Positions 1 to 8,810 of a DNA stretch of 21,539 bases are shown here, in pieces (position 1 is the first letter of the stretch; each line of letters opens with the position of its first letter). This stretch comes from Lachnospiraceae bacterium (GTDB lineage Bacteria > Bacillota_A > Clostridia > Lachnospirales > Lachnospiraceae). The stretch is taken from positions 1 to 21,539 of the forward strand of contig SFGN01000045.1 of NCBI GenBank assembly GCA_004556565.1, given 5' to 3'. Below the pieces are notes generated by a model. That model was given only the letters and a program-made list of their open reading frames with translations, had not been told where the DNA came from and made no database searches. A program made the translations under genes and the position numbers.

Positions 1-1358
1 GTGACCTGCACAGTGCCGGACAACTCATCATTGTATAACTCTTCTGACTCATCTGATCGCTGGTAGCTATGGCCGGTTAATCGGATCCCAGTAACCACAT
101 CGCTATGGTCCAGTGTTAAGCCCTCAAATACTTTATCAAAATCGCCAGTCTTTTCAGCCTGCTTCGGATAGATAACTACTCCGTCATAGTTGCTCGTATC
201 AACTACGGCGCCGATCGCAAAAGCTATTTGCATGAGGGCGGCCCTTTTTGTTGTATACGGGATATACCCAGATAAAGTACTATTGTCAAACGTCTCATCC
301 AGCAAATAGTTAAAGTCCTCACCATCAAATATCTGTGCAATTACGTCCGGCACTCGCTGCCCGGTGTAAATTCCTCCGGGGAATTCGTTACCATCCAAAA
401 GGCCCACAGCATCATGCGTATCCATATAGTAATCTGTCTTACTCTTACGGGCCCCATTTTTAAGATAAAAATTACCGATCAGGCCTCCATTGAAATAGAG
501 TGACAGCTTCTGCTTTTTTTGCAGATCAAACGGTACAGAAGACTTTGTCCGCACTGTAAAATCCATCGTATTGATGCTTATGCTCTCCGATATCGCGTTG
601 ATCTCCTGCAGGCAGTTTACCTCGGTGATTTCGTCATCTAAAAAATCTCTGTAGATCCCATAATCAATTCGAGTTAAGAACACCGGCCGGTATGGTCTTG
701 ACGTCTCTGTAAAAGTAATAATGATACGGTCATAAAGCTGCACATAATTACTGCAAAAATATTTTGTTTCGTCTGGTTCAAAATCCAGATCGGAAAGAAG
801 CTGCTCCCCAGAATACCATTTGACATTTATCCGGCTCGCATAATCCCCCGACATATCGTTAAAAGTAAGCAGGAGACCAACGCTCGTAAACTTACGGTTA
901 AATGTAACTTCAAGCGCTGGCGCCTTAATCTCCTTTTCCCTTCCTGGCGTCGGATATAAAAAGATGGACGGATACTCACCTGGTAATGCCGGATCCTGTG
1001 TTGCGGTATACTCAAAATGTCCTGTAGCGTCTGATATTTCATCACTGATAAAGCCATACCCGCCAGCCTCATCTGGGAAGTTTATATAATCGCCATTGAG
1101 CAGCGCAAACCGGGGCAGGCATAACGCATACCCCGGATATTTCAAATCGTCACGTTTGAGATCCGGAAATGTATTTCGTATGACCGTCGGAGCCGGAAAT
1201 ACATCTTGCCCCGGAAATATTTCTGCCCCAGGGCATAAACCTGCATCAATCACCTGGGGATTACTGTTTTCTTTGGCGTATGGGGCCACATCATCATAAA
1301 CAATTTTAATGCCGCTCTTATCTGATGCATCGGATCGTATTGACTGTTTCAAAAACAT
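1..1358 (-). CDS. Large tail-tip / baseplate protein, 5' part only (runs off the window)
   Basis: An open frame begins at the ATG at 1358 and stays open through 452 codons to position 1, so the C-terminus is missing. The start is preceded by AAAGGAGG with 7-nt spacing and lies one base after the stop of the gene before it. The N-terminus starts MFLKQSIRSD. Around residues 145-235 there is an aromatic, beta-rich stretch (for example SVGLLLTFND, then INVKWYSGEQ) that reads like a carbohydrate-binding or discoidin-like sandwich. No catalytic motif is visible. Its place, two genes after the tape measure, is where Firmicutes siphoviruses keep Tal/receptor-binding or baseplate proteins. I infer a host-recognition role at the tail tip. 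The exact family is not recognised. Confidence 0.75.
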   Translation of the reverse strand, partial: MFLKQSIRSDASDKSGIKIVYDDVAPYAKENSNPQVIDAGLCPGAEIFPGQDVFPAPTVIRNTFPDLKRDDLKYPGYALCLPRFALLNGDYINFPDEAGGYGFISDEISDATGHFEYTATQDPALPGEYPSIFLYPTPGREKEIKAPALEVTFNRKFTSVGLLLTFNDMSGDYASRINVKWYSGEQLLSDLDFEPDETKYFCSNYVQLYDRIIITFTETSRPYRPVFLTRIDYGIYRDFLDDEITEVNCLQEINAISESISINTMDFTVRTKSSVPFDLQKKQKLSLYFNGGLIGNFYLKNGARKSKTDYYMDTHDAVGLLDGNEFPGGIYTGQRVPDVIAQIFDGEDFNYLLDETFDNSTLSGYIPYTTKRAALMQIAFAIGAVVDTSNYDGVVIYPKQAEKTGDFDKVFEGLTLDHSDVVTGIRLTGHSYQRSDESEELYNDELSGTVQV

Positions 1359-1359
1359 C

Positions 1360-1746
1360 TTACGGCCTCCTTTGCGGTGACATTGCGACAAAGTGTACAG
1401 ATAGACCATGCCATAAATTTTTTCCATTTCGGCGCTGCAGGCTGTCCTTGCCTTTTGTCACGTAAGCCTCAAATTCAAGTGTTTTCTGCGCGTATGGAAC
1501 GACCAGGCGATGCTTTGTCTCTGGCGCTGATATCATCTGGTAAAAGGTATCATAATCTTCTCGGTACTGCACAATCGGCTCAATTTCCATAGTGTAGTTG
1601 TAAAATGTTCCGGCTATCTCCCGGTACATATCGTAGTTCTTTAAACGGCCCGAGTTTTCGGTGTCTGTTACAGAAAATTCTCTTTCCAGCTTAACAACTT
1701 CAAGCCTCAGTTCTATACCATCTATTGAGAATACATTTTCCGACAT
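1360..1746 (-). CDS. Small tail protein between tape measure and tail tip
   Basis: A 128-aa protein starting MSENVFSIDG, encoded 2 nt after the tape measure stop and ending 1 nt before the next ATG, so all three are translated from one message. It has no signal peptide or membrane segment. It is a mixed alpha/beta soluble protein with a basic C-terminus (AMSPQRRP). The length and position match the small tail proteins that follow the tape measure in Lachnospiraceae phages, a slot used for distal-tail or hub-connecting components. The precise role is inferred from position only. Confidence 0.7.
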   Translation of the reverse strand: MSENVFSIDGIELRLEVVKLEREFSVTDTENSGRLKNYDMYREIAGTFYNYTMEIEPIVQYREDYDTFYQMISAPETKHRLVVPYAQKTLEFEAYVTKGKDSLQRRNGKNLWHGLSVHFVAMSPQRRP

Positions 1747-1748
1747 AC

Positions 1749-4544
1749 TTATCCCTCCGTTACCATTCTTACACCTACACGCTGTTTCTCCTGATTGTTC
1801 GCTTCGTAGACAGCCCGCGCAAACCGCTGTCCGTTAATTATTAAATCAATCTGCATAGGCCGTCTATTTCCTCCCTCCCCCATATACTTCGCCATGACAT
1901 TATCAAGGGCCTGCTCTATCGTTGACAGAGGCGATACTATTTCTGTTTCCCGGTTATTGTCTCCGAGGATTGCTGCAAATTCACCGGCCCGCGGCGGTAC
2001 CACCGTACCTGTTGCCAGACGTGGCAGCCGGTAAGAACTTACATCACCCATCCCATAAGCACTATACGGACTGTATGAACTATTGGAACCTGCTGATGCC
2101 ATAGTTCGTTTTCCTGCATTTACAGCTACCAGTGCAGCCCCTATTCCCAGTGCAATTGCTCCAGCTATCAATGCCGCTTTCGCTGCTCCCCCTGTCGCTG
2201 CTCCTAATGCAACAGCCAAAATAGTAATTGCGGAGGCGGCCGCCATTATTGAACTTATTACCTTTTCTGGAACAGTCATGTTATCCCAGTTTTTATAAAT
2301 CTCATATACTGCCCCAAGCAGAATACCAATTGCCGAGGCTATGCCCAAATATGCCAATTGTGTTGTATCAAGATTTTTATTTAATAATTTCAAAATACCA
2401 ATAAAACCATTTGCACCCGAAAGTACGTCAATAATATTCTTGACCTTTTCGACAAATTCGATAGCTTTCCAAGCCATGAAAAAACCTGCTACAGTTACAG
2501 CCGCAAATCGAATTTCTTCTTCATGTTCTGATATCCAGTCAGAAAACTTTGTAAGCCATTCTGTAACTTTTTTCAATGCCTCTATAATTATTTTTCCAGT
2601 CCATTCACCGAATGGCTGCAAGAAGTCTTCCCACAGCCATATGGCTAATGGTTTCAGTGCTTCTAATATACTATTTAAAGCTTTTAATGCCGCAGAAATT
2701 AGATCAAACGCTGCCGGAATACCATTCTCTATCCCCCATTTTGCGATCGGGAGAAGAATATCTTTCAGGAGCCAAAGCAAGACATCACCTATTTTACTTA
2801 CGATTGGCCTTAAGCTCACCAGTACCCCGTCAAAAGAAGACAATAACGGGTAAAAATCTAAACCGGCAGACCAATCCCTGATTACTTCTGAAGCTTCACG
2901 GAAAAATCCAGTCACCTCAAGTACCAGATCACCCAAGTGACGCATAATTGACACGCCCAGATCTCCGCTTGTCCAGGCTTTATCCAACTGATCGCACAAA
3001 TTAGCTGCCGTAAATGCGAGGTTCGTGAAAGTAACCAACAGATCATCTGTTATTTTCTGTCCGTAGCCCTCATTCTTCCACACCTGTAGAAATGATGCTC
3101 CGACGTCCAACGCGAGGTTTTTCATGCTGCTGAGAGCTGCATGGACAGCCTCGTTTACCTCCGGACCGTTCTCCATCCAGGATTGTTTCAACGGGTCAAA
3201 CAGATCTGAAAAGACGCTCTTTATTACATCTGCAAAATCTTTAATATCGTTCTCAATCTCCACCGTTTCAAACATTTGATCCGGTGTCGGACCTATATAG
3301 CCTTCTTCTGATTTTTTCTGTGCCTGGATCAGATCGTCAAAGGAAAAAGCTAACTTTTGATTCAGTTTCTTCTTCTTTTTCAGTTCCGAATTACTGTCTT
3401 TTAATGCCTCTCCATAATTTTCCTCAACATCTACAGCCTTCACAAATGTTGCTTTTCCGGTTAAGGCTGCTACAAGCTGCCCCGCGTAGGTTGCCCCCGT
3501 CGATAGAAGATCAATCATTTCCTTTAATGCTGGGGCTGCTGCTTCAAGAGCTGGAGCAAAAGCTGTAGCAAAGCTGTTTTTCAGTCGGGTGTTGGCAGAA
3601 ACGAGCATGGAAATACTTTTGTTCGTCTCGTCCGAATACTGGGCCAGATTTTCGAAGCCCTCTTTAGCTACCTTTATGGCCGCTCGCATTGCCATGCGGA
3701 TCAGCATCAGCTTAAACATATTGGATAACTTTAAAATACTTTTGGTAAGCGGGATTGCTGTCTTATTTGTAGCAGCCAGCGTTTTATTCATTTTTTTGCC
3801 TGATGAATCTACCTTCTTCTGAGCGGATCCAGTCCCTGCCAGTTCCTTCTTATAAGAATTCAGTGCGGCTATTGCTTTCTGCAATTCTCCATAGGTCTTA
3901 TCATATTCATGATCTCCGAAATAAGCTCCTGCTTTCTCAAGAGAATACAGATGCTCCTTCAACAGGTCAATCTTGTCCACCAGCGCTATTACACTTTGAT
4001 TTCCAGAATTAAACGCACCCATAATTACATGGCCTGTTGACGATGCAATAGCTGGTATGTCTGATATTGTCCGCTTGAGGATTTCAAGTGTGTTCTGTAA
4101 CATGGTAGGCCCCTGCTTTGCTTCTTCAAAAGCCTTGTTCTCCGCAGCGGCGGCCTCTCTGGCTGATTCTTCAATAGCCTTATTTCTGGCAATTATTTCG
4201 TCAACATCGTTACCATAAATATCATATCGTTTTCCGTCATCCGGAATGGAAGAAGGCGAAGCGTTATTGTTTGTGATCGTTCCTGTAAATGTTGCAGCCT
4301 TTTCTTTGTTCAGGCGTTCTACTTCTTCTCGTGCCTTCTTCGCTGACTCCGCGACGGTATCAATATCTTTCGCGGTGGAGGCGGCCGTGTTACCTGCTCC
4401 GGTAAATCCTCCATCCATTTTTTTAGACAAGTCTTCGATTAATCCTGAAAGCCTTTCAACTGCTTTTGTTAGCGTACTCATTCCAGCATCGAAGCCTTCT
4501 GTATTAACCTTTGTGTCAAATTTTAAGCTTCCATCAGCCGCCAT
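1749..4544 (-). CDS. Tape measure protein
   Basis: A 931-aa protein starting MAADGSLKFD, with a GAGGTGAGAGC ribosome binding site just upstream. The architecture is typical of tape measures: a charged, coiled-coil N-terminal 250 residues, a helical amphipathic core, and a long hydrophobic run at about residues 762-810 (VISSIMAAAS through alanine/glycine-rich helices). The C-terminus has the pattern RLATGTVVPP...GEFAAILGDN...IINGQRFARA seen in many Firmicutes tape measures. It would form the ruler inside the tail tube, and the hydrophobic helices may insert into the host membrane during DNA ejection. At roughly 0.15 nm per residue, a tail near 140 nm is expected. It is the longest gene in the window and somewhat AT-richer than the head genes. 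Confidence 0.95.
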   Translation of the reverse strand: MAADGSLKFDTKVNTEGFDAGMSTLTKAVERLSGLIEDLSKKMDGGFTGAGNTAASTAKDIDTVAESAKKAREEVERLNKEKAATFTGTITNNNASPSSIPDDGKRYDIYGNDVDEIIARNKAIEESAREAAAAENKAFEEAKQGPTMLQNTLEILKRTISDIPAIASSTGHVIMGAFNSGNQSVIALVDKIDLLKEHLYSLEKAGAYFGDHEYDKTYGELQKAIAALNSYKKELAGTGSAQKKVDSSGKKMNKTLAATNKTAIPLTKSILKLSNMFKLMLIRMAMRAAIKVAKEGFENLAQYSDETNKSISMLVSANTRLKNSFATAFAPALEAAAPALKEMIDLLSTGATYAGQLVAALTGKATFVKAVDVEENYGEALKDSNSELKKKKKLNQKLAFSFDDLIQAQKKSEEGYIGPTPDQMFETVEIENDIKDFADVIKSVFSDLFDPLKQSWMENGPEVNEAVHAALSSMKNLALDVGASFLQVWKNEGYGQKITDDLLVTFTNLAFTAANLCDQLDKAWTSGDLGVSIMRHLGDLVLEVTGFFREASEVIRDWSAGLDFYPLLSSFDGVLVSLRPIVSKIGDVLLWLLKDILLPIAKWGIENGIPAAFDLISAALKALNSILEALKPLAIWLWEDFLQPFGEWTGKIIIEALKKVTEWLTKFSDWISEHEEEIRFAAVTVAGFFMAWKAIEFVEKVKNIIDVLSGANGFIGILKLLNKNLDTTQLAYLGIASAIGILLGAVYEIYKNWDNMTVPEKVISSIMAAASAITILAVALGAATGGAAKAALIAGAIALGIGAALVAVNAGKRTMASAGSNSSYSPYSAYGMGDVSSYRLPRLATGTVVPPRAGEFAAILGDNNRETEIVSPLSTIEQALDNVMAKYMGEGGNRRPMQIDLIINGQRFARAVYEANNQEKQRVGVRMVTEG

Positions 4545-4589
4545 GCTCTCACCTCACTTCCGGGCATAAAATAAGACGCCATACGGCGC

Positions 4590-5150
4590 CTATCCCAATA
4601 GCTTATTCCAATAATCAATTTCTTCCTGTTCTTCTGCGGTATACTTCGTTTTAATGTCGCACATGGCTTTATTCGCCTGATAAAATTCCTGTTCCCATTT
4701 CTCCAGTTTCTTTCCCCTTGCCCGTTTCTGTCGTATACCGAGGACCATAGAAAAGGTTCCGTCGTCAATCTCCATAAAGTACCCCATAAAGGTCCACCAA
4801 TGCATATATTCTGCTGCACGGACCTCACGGCCGGCCACCTTATTGATTGCAGGAAATAAAATTGGTTCGTCCTGCTCCCAATCCATTACCTTACGAGATG
4901 GCTTCTTGTCATCTGCTTCCTGACCGCAGTCGAGGAACCATAATGCCTGACGAACTGCCTCCGGATATGCGCTTTCTGGTATCTCTTCCGGAGTCATAAA
5001 CAATATTTCAAGCATTACCTCGTATTTCTCTTCTGGAAGAAGTTCAGGATCATTAAAAGCCTGCATAATTACCAAAATGTCACGGAAATCGGTTCGAATC
5101 TCCATTTTCTTCCCGGCTACCTCCAGGGTCGTCGGCAGCCGGCCGATCAC
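4590..5150 (-). CDS. Gp15-family tail assembly protein
   Basis: A 186-aa protein that begins with GTG at 5150, overlapping the TGA of the upstream gene (GTGA overlap). AAGGAG lies 8 nt upstream, so translational coupling is likely. The sequence matches the bacteriophage Gp15 family: an N-terminal DFRDILVIMQ segment, a helical middle with an acidic linker (GQEADDKKPS), and a conserved aromatic core YMHWWTFMGYF at about residues 114-124. The family always sits just before the tape measure and is thought to act as a tail assembly chaperone, equivalent in position to the GT product of lambda. No slippery frameshift site is needed here, because it has its own start. A 306-nt frame inside it (4523-4828) is a shadow. 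Confidence 0.88.
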   Translation of the reverse strand: MIGRLPTTLEVAGKKMEIRTDFRDILVIMQAFNDPELLPEEKYEVMLEILFMTPEEIPESAYPEAVRQALWFLDCGQEADDKKPSRKVMDWEQDEPILFPAINKVAGREVRAAEYMHWWTFMGYFMEIDDGTFSMVLGIRQKRARGKKLEKWEQEFYQANKAMCDIKTKYTAEEQEEIDYWNKLLG

Positions 5151-5596
5151 TTACTATACTCCTTAGTGTATTTCTCGACGCGAGCATTACTTCCAACCCT
5201 AAATTCGTCTACACCTTCCTGTATGATAGGCATTGCCGCTCTGAGGAAAGCTTCAAAAAGAAATTCTTTCTCTTCTCCTACAATACACAACGGGGACTGC
5301 CCGGCGAATACAGTATCGTATACGTCGGAATTGAAAATGTAGTTGATCTCCTCCCGGATCAGATCGTCAAACTCTTTCAGAAGTTCTCTGACCTGCTCTG
5401 TTGGGTTTTCAACCGATTCCCCATCAGGCGGTAGCTTAACCACTTCTATCTGGCTTTGCTTCGCTGTTATCCTTTTCTGTGCTTTTTTAGCGCGCACAAG
5501 AATATTAGGGTCAGCCGGGTTGAAACGGATTACCCTGCTCTCATCTCCATTAATCGAAAAAGACTTAAGGTTATCAGAAAAATTTATACTATGCAT
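5147..5596 (-). CDS. Probable tail assembly chaperone (gpG position)
   Basis: A 149-aa protein starting MHSINFSDNL with GGGAGG upstream of the ATG. It is a soluble, mostly helical, acidic protein without membrane segments. It lies between the major tail protein and the Gp15 gene and overlaps the latter by 4 nt. In this phage group the position is held by a short conserved family (I believe DUF6673) serving the gpG-like chaperone role for the tape measure. The function is inferred from gene order, and I see no catalytic motif. Confidence 0.8.
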   Translation of the reverse strand: MHSINFSDNLKSFSINGDESRVIRFNPADPNILVRAKKAQKRITAKQSQIEVVKLPPDGESVENPTEQVRELLKEFDDLIREEINYIFNSDVYDTVFAGQSPLCIVGEEKEFLFEAFLRAAMPIIQEGVDEFRVGSNARVEKYTKEYSK

Positions 5597-5607
5597 ATGT
5601 TACCTCC

Positions 5608-6114
5608 CTATGCTGCTGATCCAGAATCTGCGGTGAAGGTCTTTGTCGATAAATCAAAAGTGCCTTTCACACGGTTTCCTGTGGCGTGGACGTTAAACGG
5701 AATCTGATAACCAGATGTGTCACCACCATAGCTGACCACCTCAATGATGGCCTCTTCCCTATAGGCCACATATTTCCCGGCTGTCGGTGTTTCCCATAAA
5801 TGGACTTCGATCAGTTCGGTTTTAAGTTCATCAAGTGTCAGTCTGTTATCTACAATATTTTGCAGCCGTTCAAATAACGGATCTCCTATTTCCGCATAAT
5901 ATGGATCTACTGACGCCTGCGGCTGATAACTGTCAAGACTCACCGAGTTCTCTCCGAGGATATTGATTTTAGTTTCCACATTGGCGTTAAGTTCAAGGTT
6001 ATATTCTTCCAGATCCTTTCCCAGCCGCACAAACGCCGGGGAAGATGCTGACGGAAGAGCCGAATTAATGAAATGAGCCATCAATTTCCGTTTGATTTTT
6101 CCTGCTTCTGGCAT
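5608..6114 (-). CDS. Major tail protein (tail tube)
   Basis: A 168-aa protein starting MPEAGKIKRK. Its ATG follows the TAA of the upstream gene with no spacer, so it is coupled to it. The composition is beta-rich: a central NVETKINILGEN strand, a repeated T/E/V pattern, and a glycine-rich end (VKGTFDLSTKTF) typical of tail tube proteins that polymerise as hexameric rings. Residues 60-90 contain the loop DPYYAEIGDP found in related Firmicutes tube proteins. It would stack around the tape measure. Strong expression is expected, but no separate promoter is visible. Confidence 0.85.
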   Translation of the reverse strand: MPEAGKIKRKLMAHFINSALPSASSPAFVRLGKDLEEYNLELNANVETKINILGENSVSLDSYQPQASVDPYYAEIGDPLFERLQNIVDNRLTLDELKTELIEVHLWETPTAGKYVAYREEAIIEVVSYGGDTSGYQIPFNVHATGNRVKGTFDLSTKTFTADSGSAA

Positions 6115-6570
6115 TTAAAACTCCTCACTTTCTATTTTGTACTGGGCGTATATCTGTATCTGGTACAGCACGCCGTCATTCATTGTTTCACCCATGGGCT
6201 GCATAGCCATGGCATTAGCCGTCGTGGCTTTTAAAAATCTGCCTATGACCGCTTGATTATCGACCTCAACACTGATACCATCCTCTTCCGGCAGTCGCTC
6301 CAGCCAGTAGGCCAGTTCAAGCAAAAAGTTACTGTTCGCCAGCCGGTTATAATCGGTAAATGACTGAGCTACCGCATACATGGCAAAATTATGCTGCCGG
6401 ATCTGGTTCCCCAGCACGTCCTTCCGGAGCAGACTATCTCCGGTACTGGACAAGCCGTAATTTACAGGATCCGGATCCGTAAAATCAATGTGTATATCTG
6501 CGCCACCCATAAACTCCGATATCTTCGGATACTCTGTTAATTTCTGGCGCATAAAATCTATGATCGTCAT
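6115..6570 (-). CDS. Minor capsid / tail completion protein (Minor_capsid_3-like)
   Basis: A 151-aa protein starting MTIIDFMRQK. Its ATG overlaps the TGA of the preceding gene by 4 nt. It resembles the Firmicutes phage minor capsid family 3, which corresponds to the tail-completion protein (SPP1 gp17 position). Recognisable parts are the DPDPVNYGLS loop near residue 35, the RKDVLGNQIRQHNFAMYA strand pair, and the ERLPEED segment. It would cap the tail tube and join it to the head-side stopper. Its place directly before the major tail protein supports this. Confidence 0.85.
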   Translation of the reverse strand: MTIIDFMRQKLTEYPKISEFMGGADIHIDFTDPDPVNYGLSSTGDSLLRKDVLGNQIRQHNFAMYAVAQSFTDYNRLANSNFLLELAYWLERLPEEDGISVEVDNQAVIGRFLKATTANAMAMQPMGETMNDGVLYQIQIYAQYKIESEEF

Positions 6571-6992
6571 ATCTTTCCCCCTCTGTCCACTACAGCCTGA
6601 GCCGCCTCTAAAATGTCGCCCTTATGGTCTGCTTTCATCCGGTCGAACCACTTCTTTCCCCGCATTGGGGCACCAGTGTATTTAAGTTCCTTTTCCGTTG
6701 GTACCTTGATCTCATTTTCCTTCGCCCAAGAGCTTCTCGTCGTCGGTGACACGTACAGGATACCTTCGTGCAAATAATGCGCATGTGGCCCTGGTGTATT
6801 AATCTCTCCCGAACCAGTCACTGTAGCCATGATCATCATGTGTTCAAGATTACCGGCCTGGCGCCGCGGCATATAAGGACTCATGTATCTCATAGCCTCA
6901 CTGTCAATCACTTTCTGGACTGGACCGCCAGGCTGAAGGCCGTGCTTCTCAAGAAGCACTTCTATCGGCTGTATTTCAAGTTCTACCTTCAC
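6567..6992 (-). CDS. Minor capsid protein (Minor_capsid_2-like), neck component
   Basis: The best start is the GTG at 6992, preceded by AGGAGGT with 5-nt spacing that overlaps the TAG stop of the upstream gene. This gives 141 aa beginning (M)KVELEIQPIE. A longer frame reaches 7058 but overlaps the upstream gene by 56 nt and has no good RBS. The motif RRQAGNLEHMM, the AHYLHEG core and the closing KWFDRMKADHK helix are features of the HK97 gp10 / minor capsid 2 type of neck protein. It should bridge connector and tail. It overlaps the next gene by 4 nt. Confidence 0.85.
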   Translation of the reverse strand: MKVELEIQPIEVLLEKHGLQPGGPVQKVIDSEAMRYMSPYMPRRQAGNLEHMMIMATVTGSGEINTPGPHAHYLHEGILYVSPTTRSSWAKENEIKVPTEKELKYTGAPMRGKKWFDRMKADHKGDILEAAQAVVDRGGKI

Positions 6993-7002
6993 AGCACACC
7001 TC

Positions 7003-7383
7003 CTACTTGCAGGACAGCTCATAATGCTGCGCTGATTCACTGCCGTACAATTTCTCATCTACCGTCATGACCGTCACGCAGCCATGGCACTGCTTCAGTT
7101 CCTGCAGCGACTCAGACATACTCTTCTGGCTGCTACAGTCAATCATGTGATTGCACTGGCCTTTCACAGCCAGATCCTTCCCGGCAGTAAAACGGATCGG
7201 CTCGAACAGGCTCTCAAGCGGGATCACCAGCAGCACCGAGTCAGAATCCCGCTGGCCGGTTTTCAGGACATTGGATTGCTTCACATTGTCCCAGAACACG
7301 TCTTCCACAAATATTCGCCTGTAGGAATCCTGCTTTCCACACTTCGAGTACAGATACAGTGTAACATCAGCATTCGTATACAT
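7003..7383 (-). CDS. Head closure (stopper-position) protein
   Basis: A 126-aa protein starting MYTNADVTLY, 2 nt after the stop of the upstream connector gene, and ending in TAG. It is cysteine-rich (about six Cys, including CGKQ, CNHMIDCS and CHGCV), which is unusual for a phage neck protein. The C-terminal VTVMTVDEKLYGSE resembles a beta hairpin. By order it fills the stopper slot (SPP1 gp16), and related Lachnospiraceae phage proteins are grouped in a DUF family, DUF6751 as I recall. The role is inferred from position. Confidence 0.75.
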   Translation of the reverse strand: MYTNADVTLYLYSKCGKQDSYRRIFVEDVFWDNVKQSNVLKTGQRDSDSVLLVIPLESLFEPIRFTAGKDLAVKGQCNHMIDCSSQKSMSESLQELKQCHGCVTVMTVDEKLYGSESAQHYELSCK

Positions 7384-7384
7384 A

Positions 7385-7753
7385 TCACACCCCCTGATAA
7401 CACAGGCCAGTGTCAGCCAGCCATTTCATGACGATACCCCGCTGCTCCCGGTCAGCTGCCTGTCTGGCCTCCGCCGCAGAAGAGAAAGAGACCGAATAGG
7501 TCCCTACCTTCTCCGATGTCTTCCCGGCAGCTTCCCGGTTCCGCTTCTCCTGCTGGCAGATTACTTCAGCCAGTTCACAGCAGCATAGGCGGACCGGCTC
7601 AGGCACTTCCAGAAGGGTTTTCAGCCGCCCGAAGGTATACACATCAATCACCTGGCTGGCCTGCCGTGCGTAATAATCAAAGCCGGTGCGAATGACTGGC
7701 TTACGTCCCATAAGATATTCATTCTGATAATCCTGCTCAGCTGCATAAGGCAT
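7385..7753 (-). CDS. Head-tail connector / adaptor protein
   Basis: A 122-aa product from the ATG at 7753. Two in-frame GTG codons at 7762 and 7759 are alternative starts but lie very close to the AAAGGAG, so I favour the ATG. The protein is helical, with an N-terminal YAAEQDYQNEY helix and a central RLKTLLEVPEPVRLCCCELAEVI helix bundle ending near QRGIVMKWL. This fits the SPP1 gp15/HK97 gp6-type adaptor fold that docks to the portal ring. The CCC run at about residue 60 is notable. It follows the major capsid gene by 17 nt. Confidence 0.8.
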   Translation of the reverse strand: MPYAAEQDYQNEYLMGRKPVIRTGFDYYARQASQVIDVYTFGRLKTLLEVPEPVRLCCCELAEVICQQEKRNREAAGKTSEKVGTYSVSFSSAAEARQAADREQRGIVMKWLADTGLCYQGV

Positions 7754-7770
7754 TCGCACCACGCTCCTTT

Positions 7771-8808
7771 TTAGCCGTTTGTGATTAATCTGGCAATCGG
7801 TAAAGCCTTCGGATCAAATTTAATATCCCAGTTCGCTTTTGCAAATAACTGAGCATCTGTCGGGGACTCTGTCCACCCAGACGTTGGAATCTTAAAGCTG
7901 AATCCATTGGGGTGGATCGTCTCACGCATACGGGTAATCAGTTCATCCTGACCGCCGTTCTTCTTTGCTTCCCTCACCGTCTCCACCGGAACATCAACCC
8001 TGCCGCGGGCAGTACGGATAACTCCATTTCCGAATAAGTATGTCGTGTACTTCGACAGATCTTTGTTTGCTCCATCTCCGCCAACTTTCTCCACTGGAAC
8101 GCCATCATCCACAATAACCGTATACCCATTAGCAGATCCCAGCGCCATAGGCCGCTGGATTCCATTGGCATCAGTCTGTTTCCAAAACTCCAGAAGCTGT
8201 AAATTTTCAAGAGTTTTCGCTACATTGGAATGCATAATCACAAGCCCAAACTGGTCTTTGTGATCTCCGCACGCCTCTGTCGCAAGGTCATTAAGATCAG
8301 TCTCTCTGATTTTCCTTGCTTCTGCAGTGGTAGATGTCAGTTCCAGGGTATGGCTATCCGCCCACTTTTTTGCGTGTCCGCTTGCTCCTGTAATACCGAA
8401 TATTGCGTCAGAGATACCAATCAAGCGCATCTGACGACGCTTCTGCCAATACCTGGCAACAGATGCAACAATGTGCCCCATCGGATCAGAACCGGAAAGT
8501 TCTGCCGTAAAGTTTCGAGCAAAGAACCCTTTCGCACGACCATAAACAACTCCCGTCTGGGAACCGCCACCTATTTCTTCAACGGTGATATCCGTCTGGC
8601 CGTCGTAGTTCAGGTCTTCTCCCTCCAGGGTGTTGTAAAAAGGGATTGTATAAATATTTCCGTGGTTCTGGATCATTCCCGCAATCGTCGAATCCTCTAC
8701 AACCGCGCCCGACTGGATCATAGCGGTGTAATATGGATCCGGAGCCTCATTCCACATATCCAAAAATAATTCATCATCAAATGGTATTCCAAAAATTATA
8801 CCTGGCAT
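7771..8808 (-). CDS. Major capsid protein
   Basis: A 345-aa protein starting MPGIIFGIPF, preceded by AAAGGAG with about 10-nt spacing that overlaps the end of the scaffold gene. It matches the A118-type phage coat protein family with an HK97 fold. Visible elements are an N-arm without a cleavage delta domain, the TVEEIGGGSQ turn, a long helix (HIVASVARYWQKRRQM), and the LVIMHSNVAKTL strand-helix of the P domain. The separate scaffold gene just upstream explains the absence of a fused delta domain. This is likely the most abundant virion protein. Confidence 0.93.
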   Translation of the reverse strand: MPGIIFGIPFDDELFLDMWNEAPDPYYTAMIQSGAVVEDSTIAGMIQNHGNIYTIPFYNTLEGEDLNYDGQTDITVEEIGGGSQTGVVYGRAKGFFARNFTAELSGSDPMGHIVASVARYWQKRRQMRLIGISDAIFGITGASGHAKKWADSHTLELTSTTAEARKIRETDLNDLATEACGDHKDQFGLVIMHSNVAKTLENLQLLEFWKQTDANGIQRPMALGSANGYTVIVDDGVPVEKVGGDGANKDLSKYTTYLFGNGVIRTARGRVDVPVETVREAKKNGGQDELITRMRETIHPNGFSFKIPTSGWTESPTDAQLFAKANWDIKFDPKALPIARLITNG

Positions 8809-8810
8809 AG

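Noticed and set aside
2341..2853. 170-aa plus-strand frame opposite the tape measure gene
   Set aside because: Antisense shadow without an RBS or homologous motif; the opposite strand is a clear tape measure protein.
4523..4828. 101-aa minus-strand frame overlapping the end of the Gp15 gene and the tape measure start
   Set aside because: Lies almost wholly in another frame of the Gp15 gene, with no RBS and an arginine-rich, non-family sequence.
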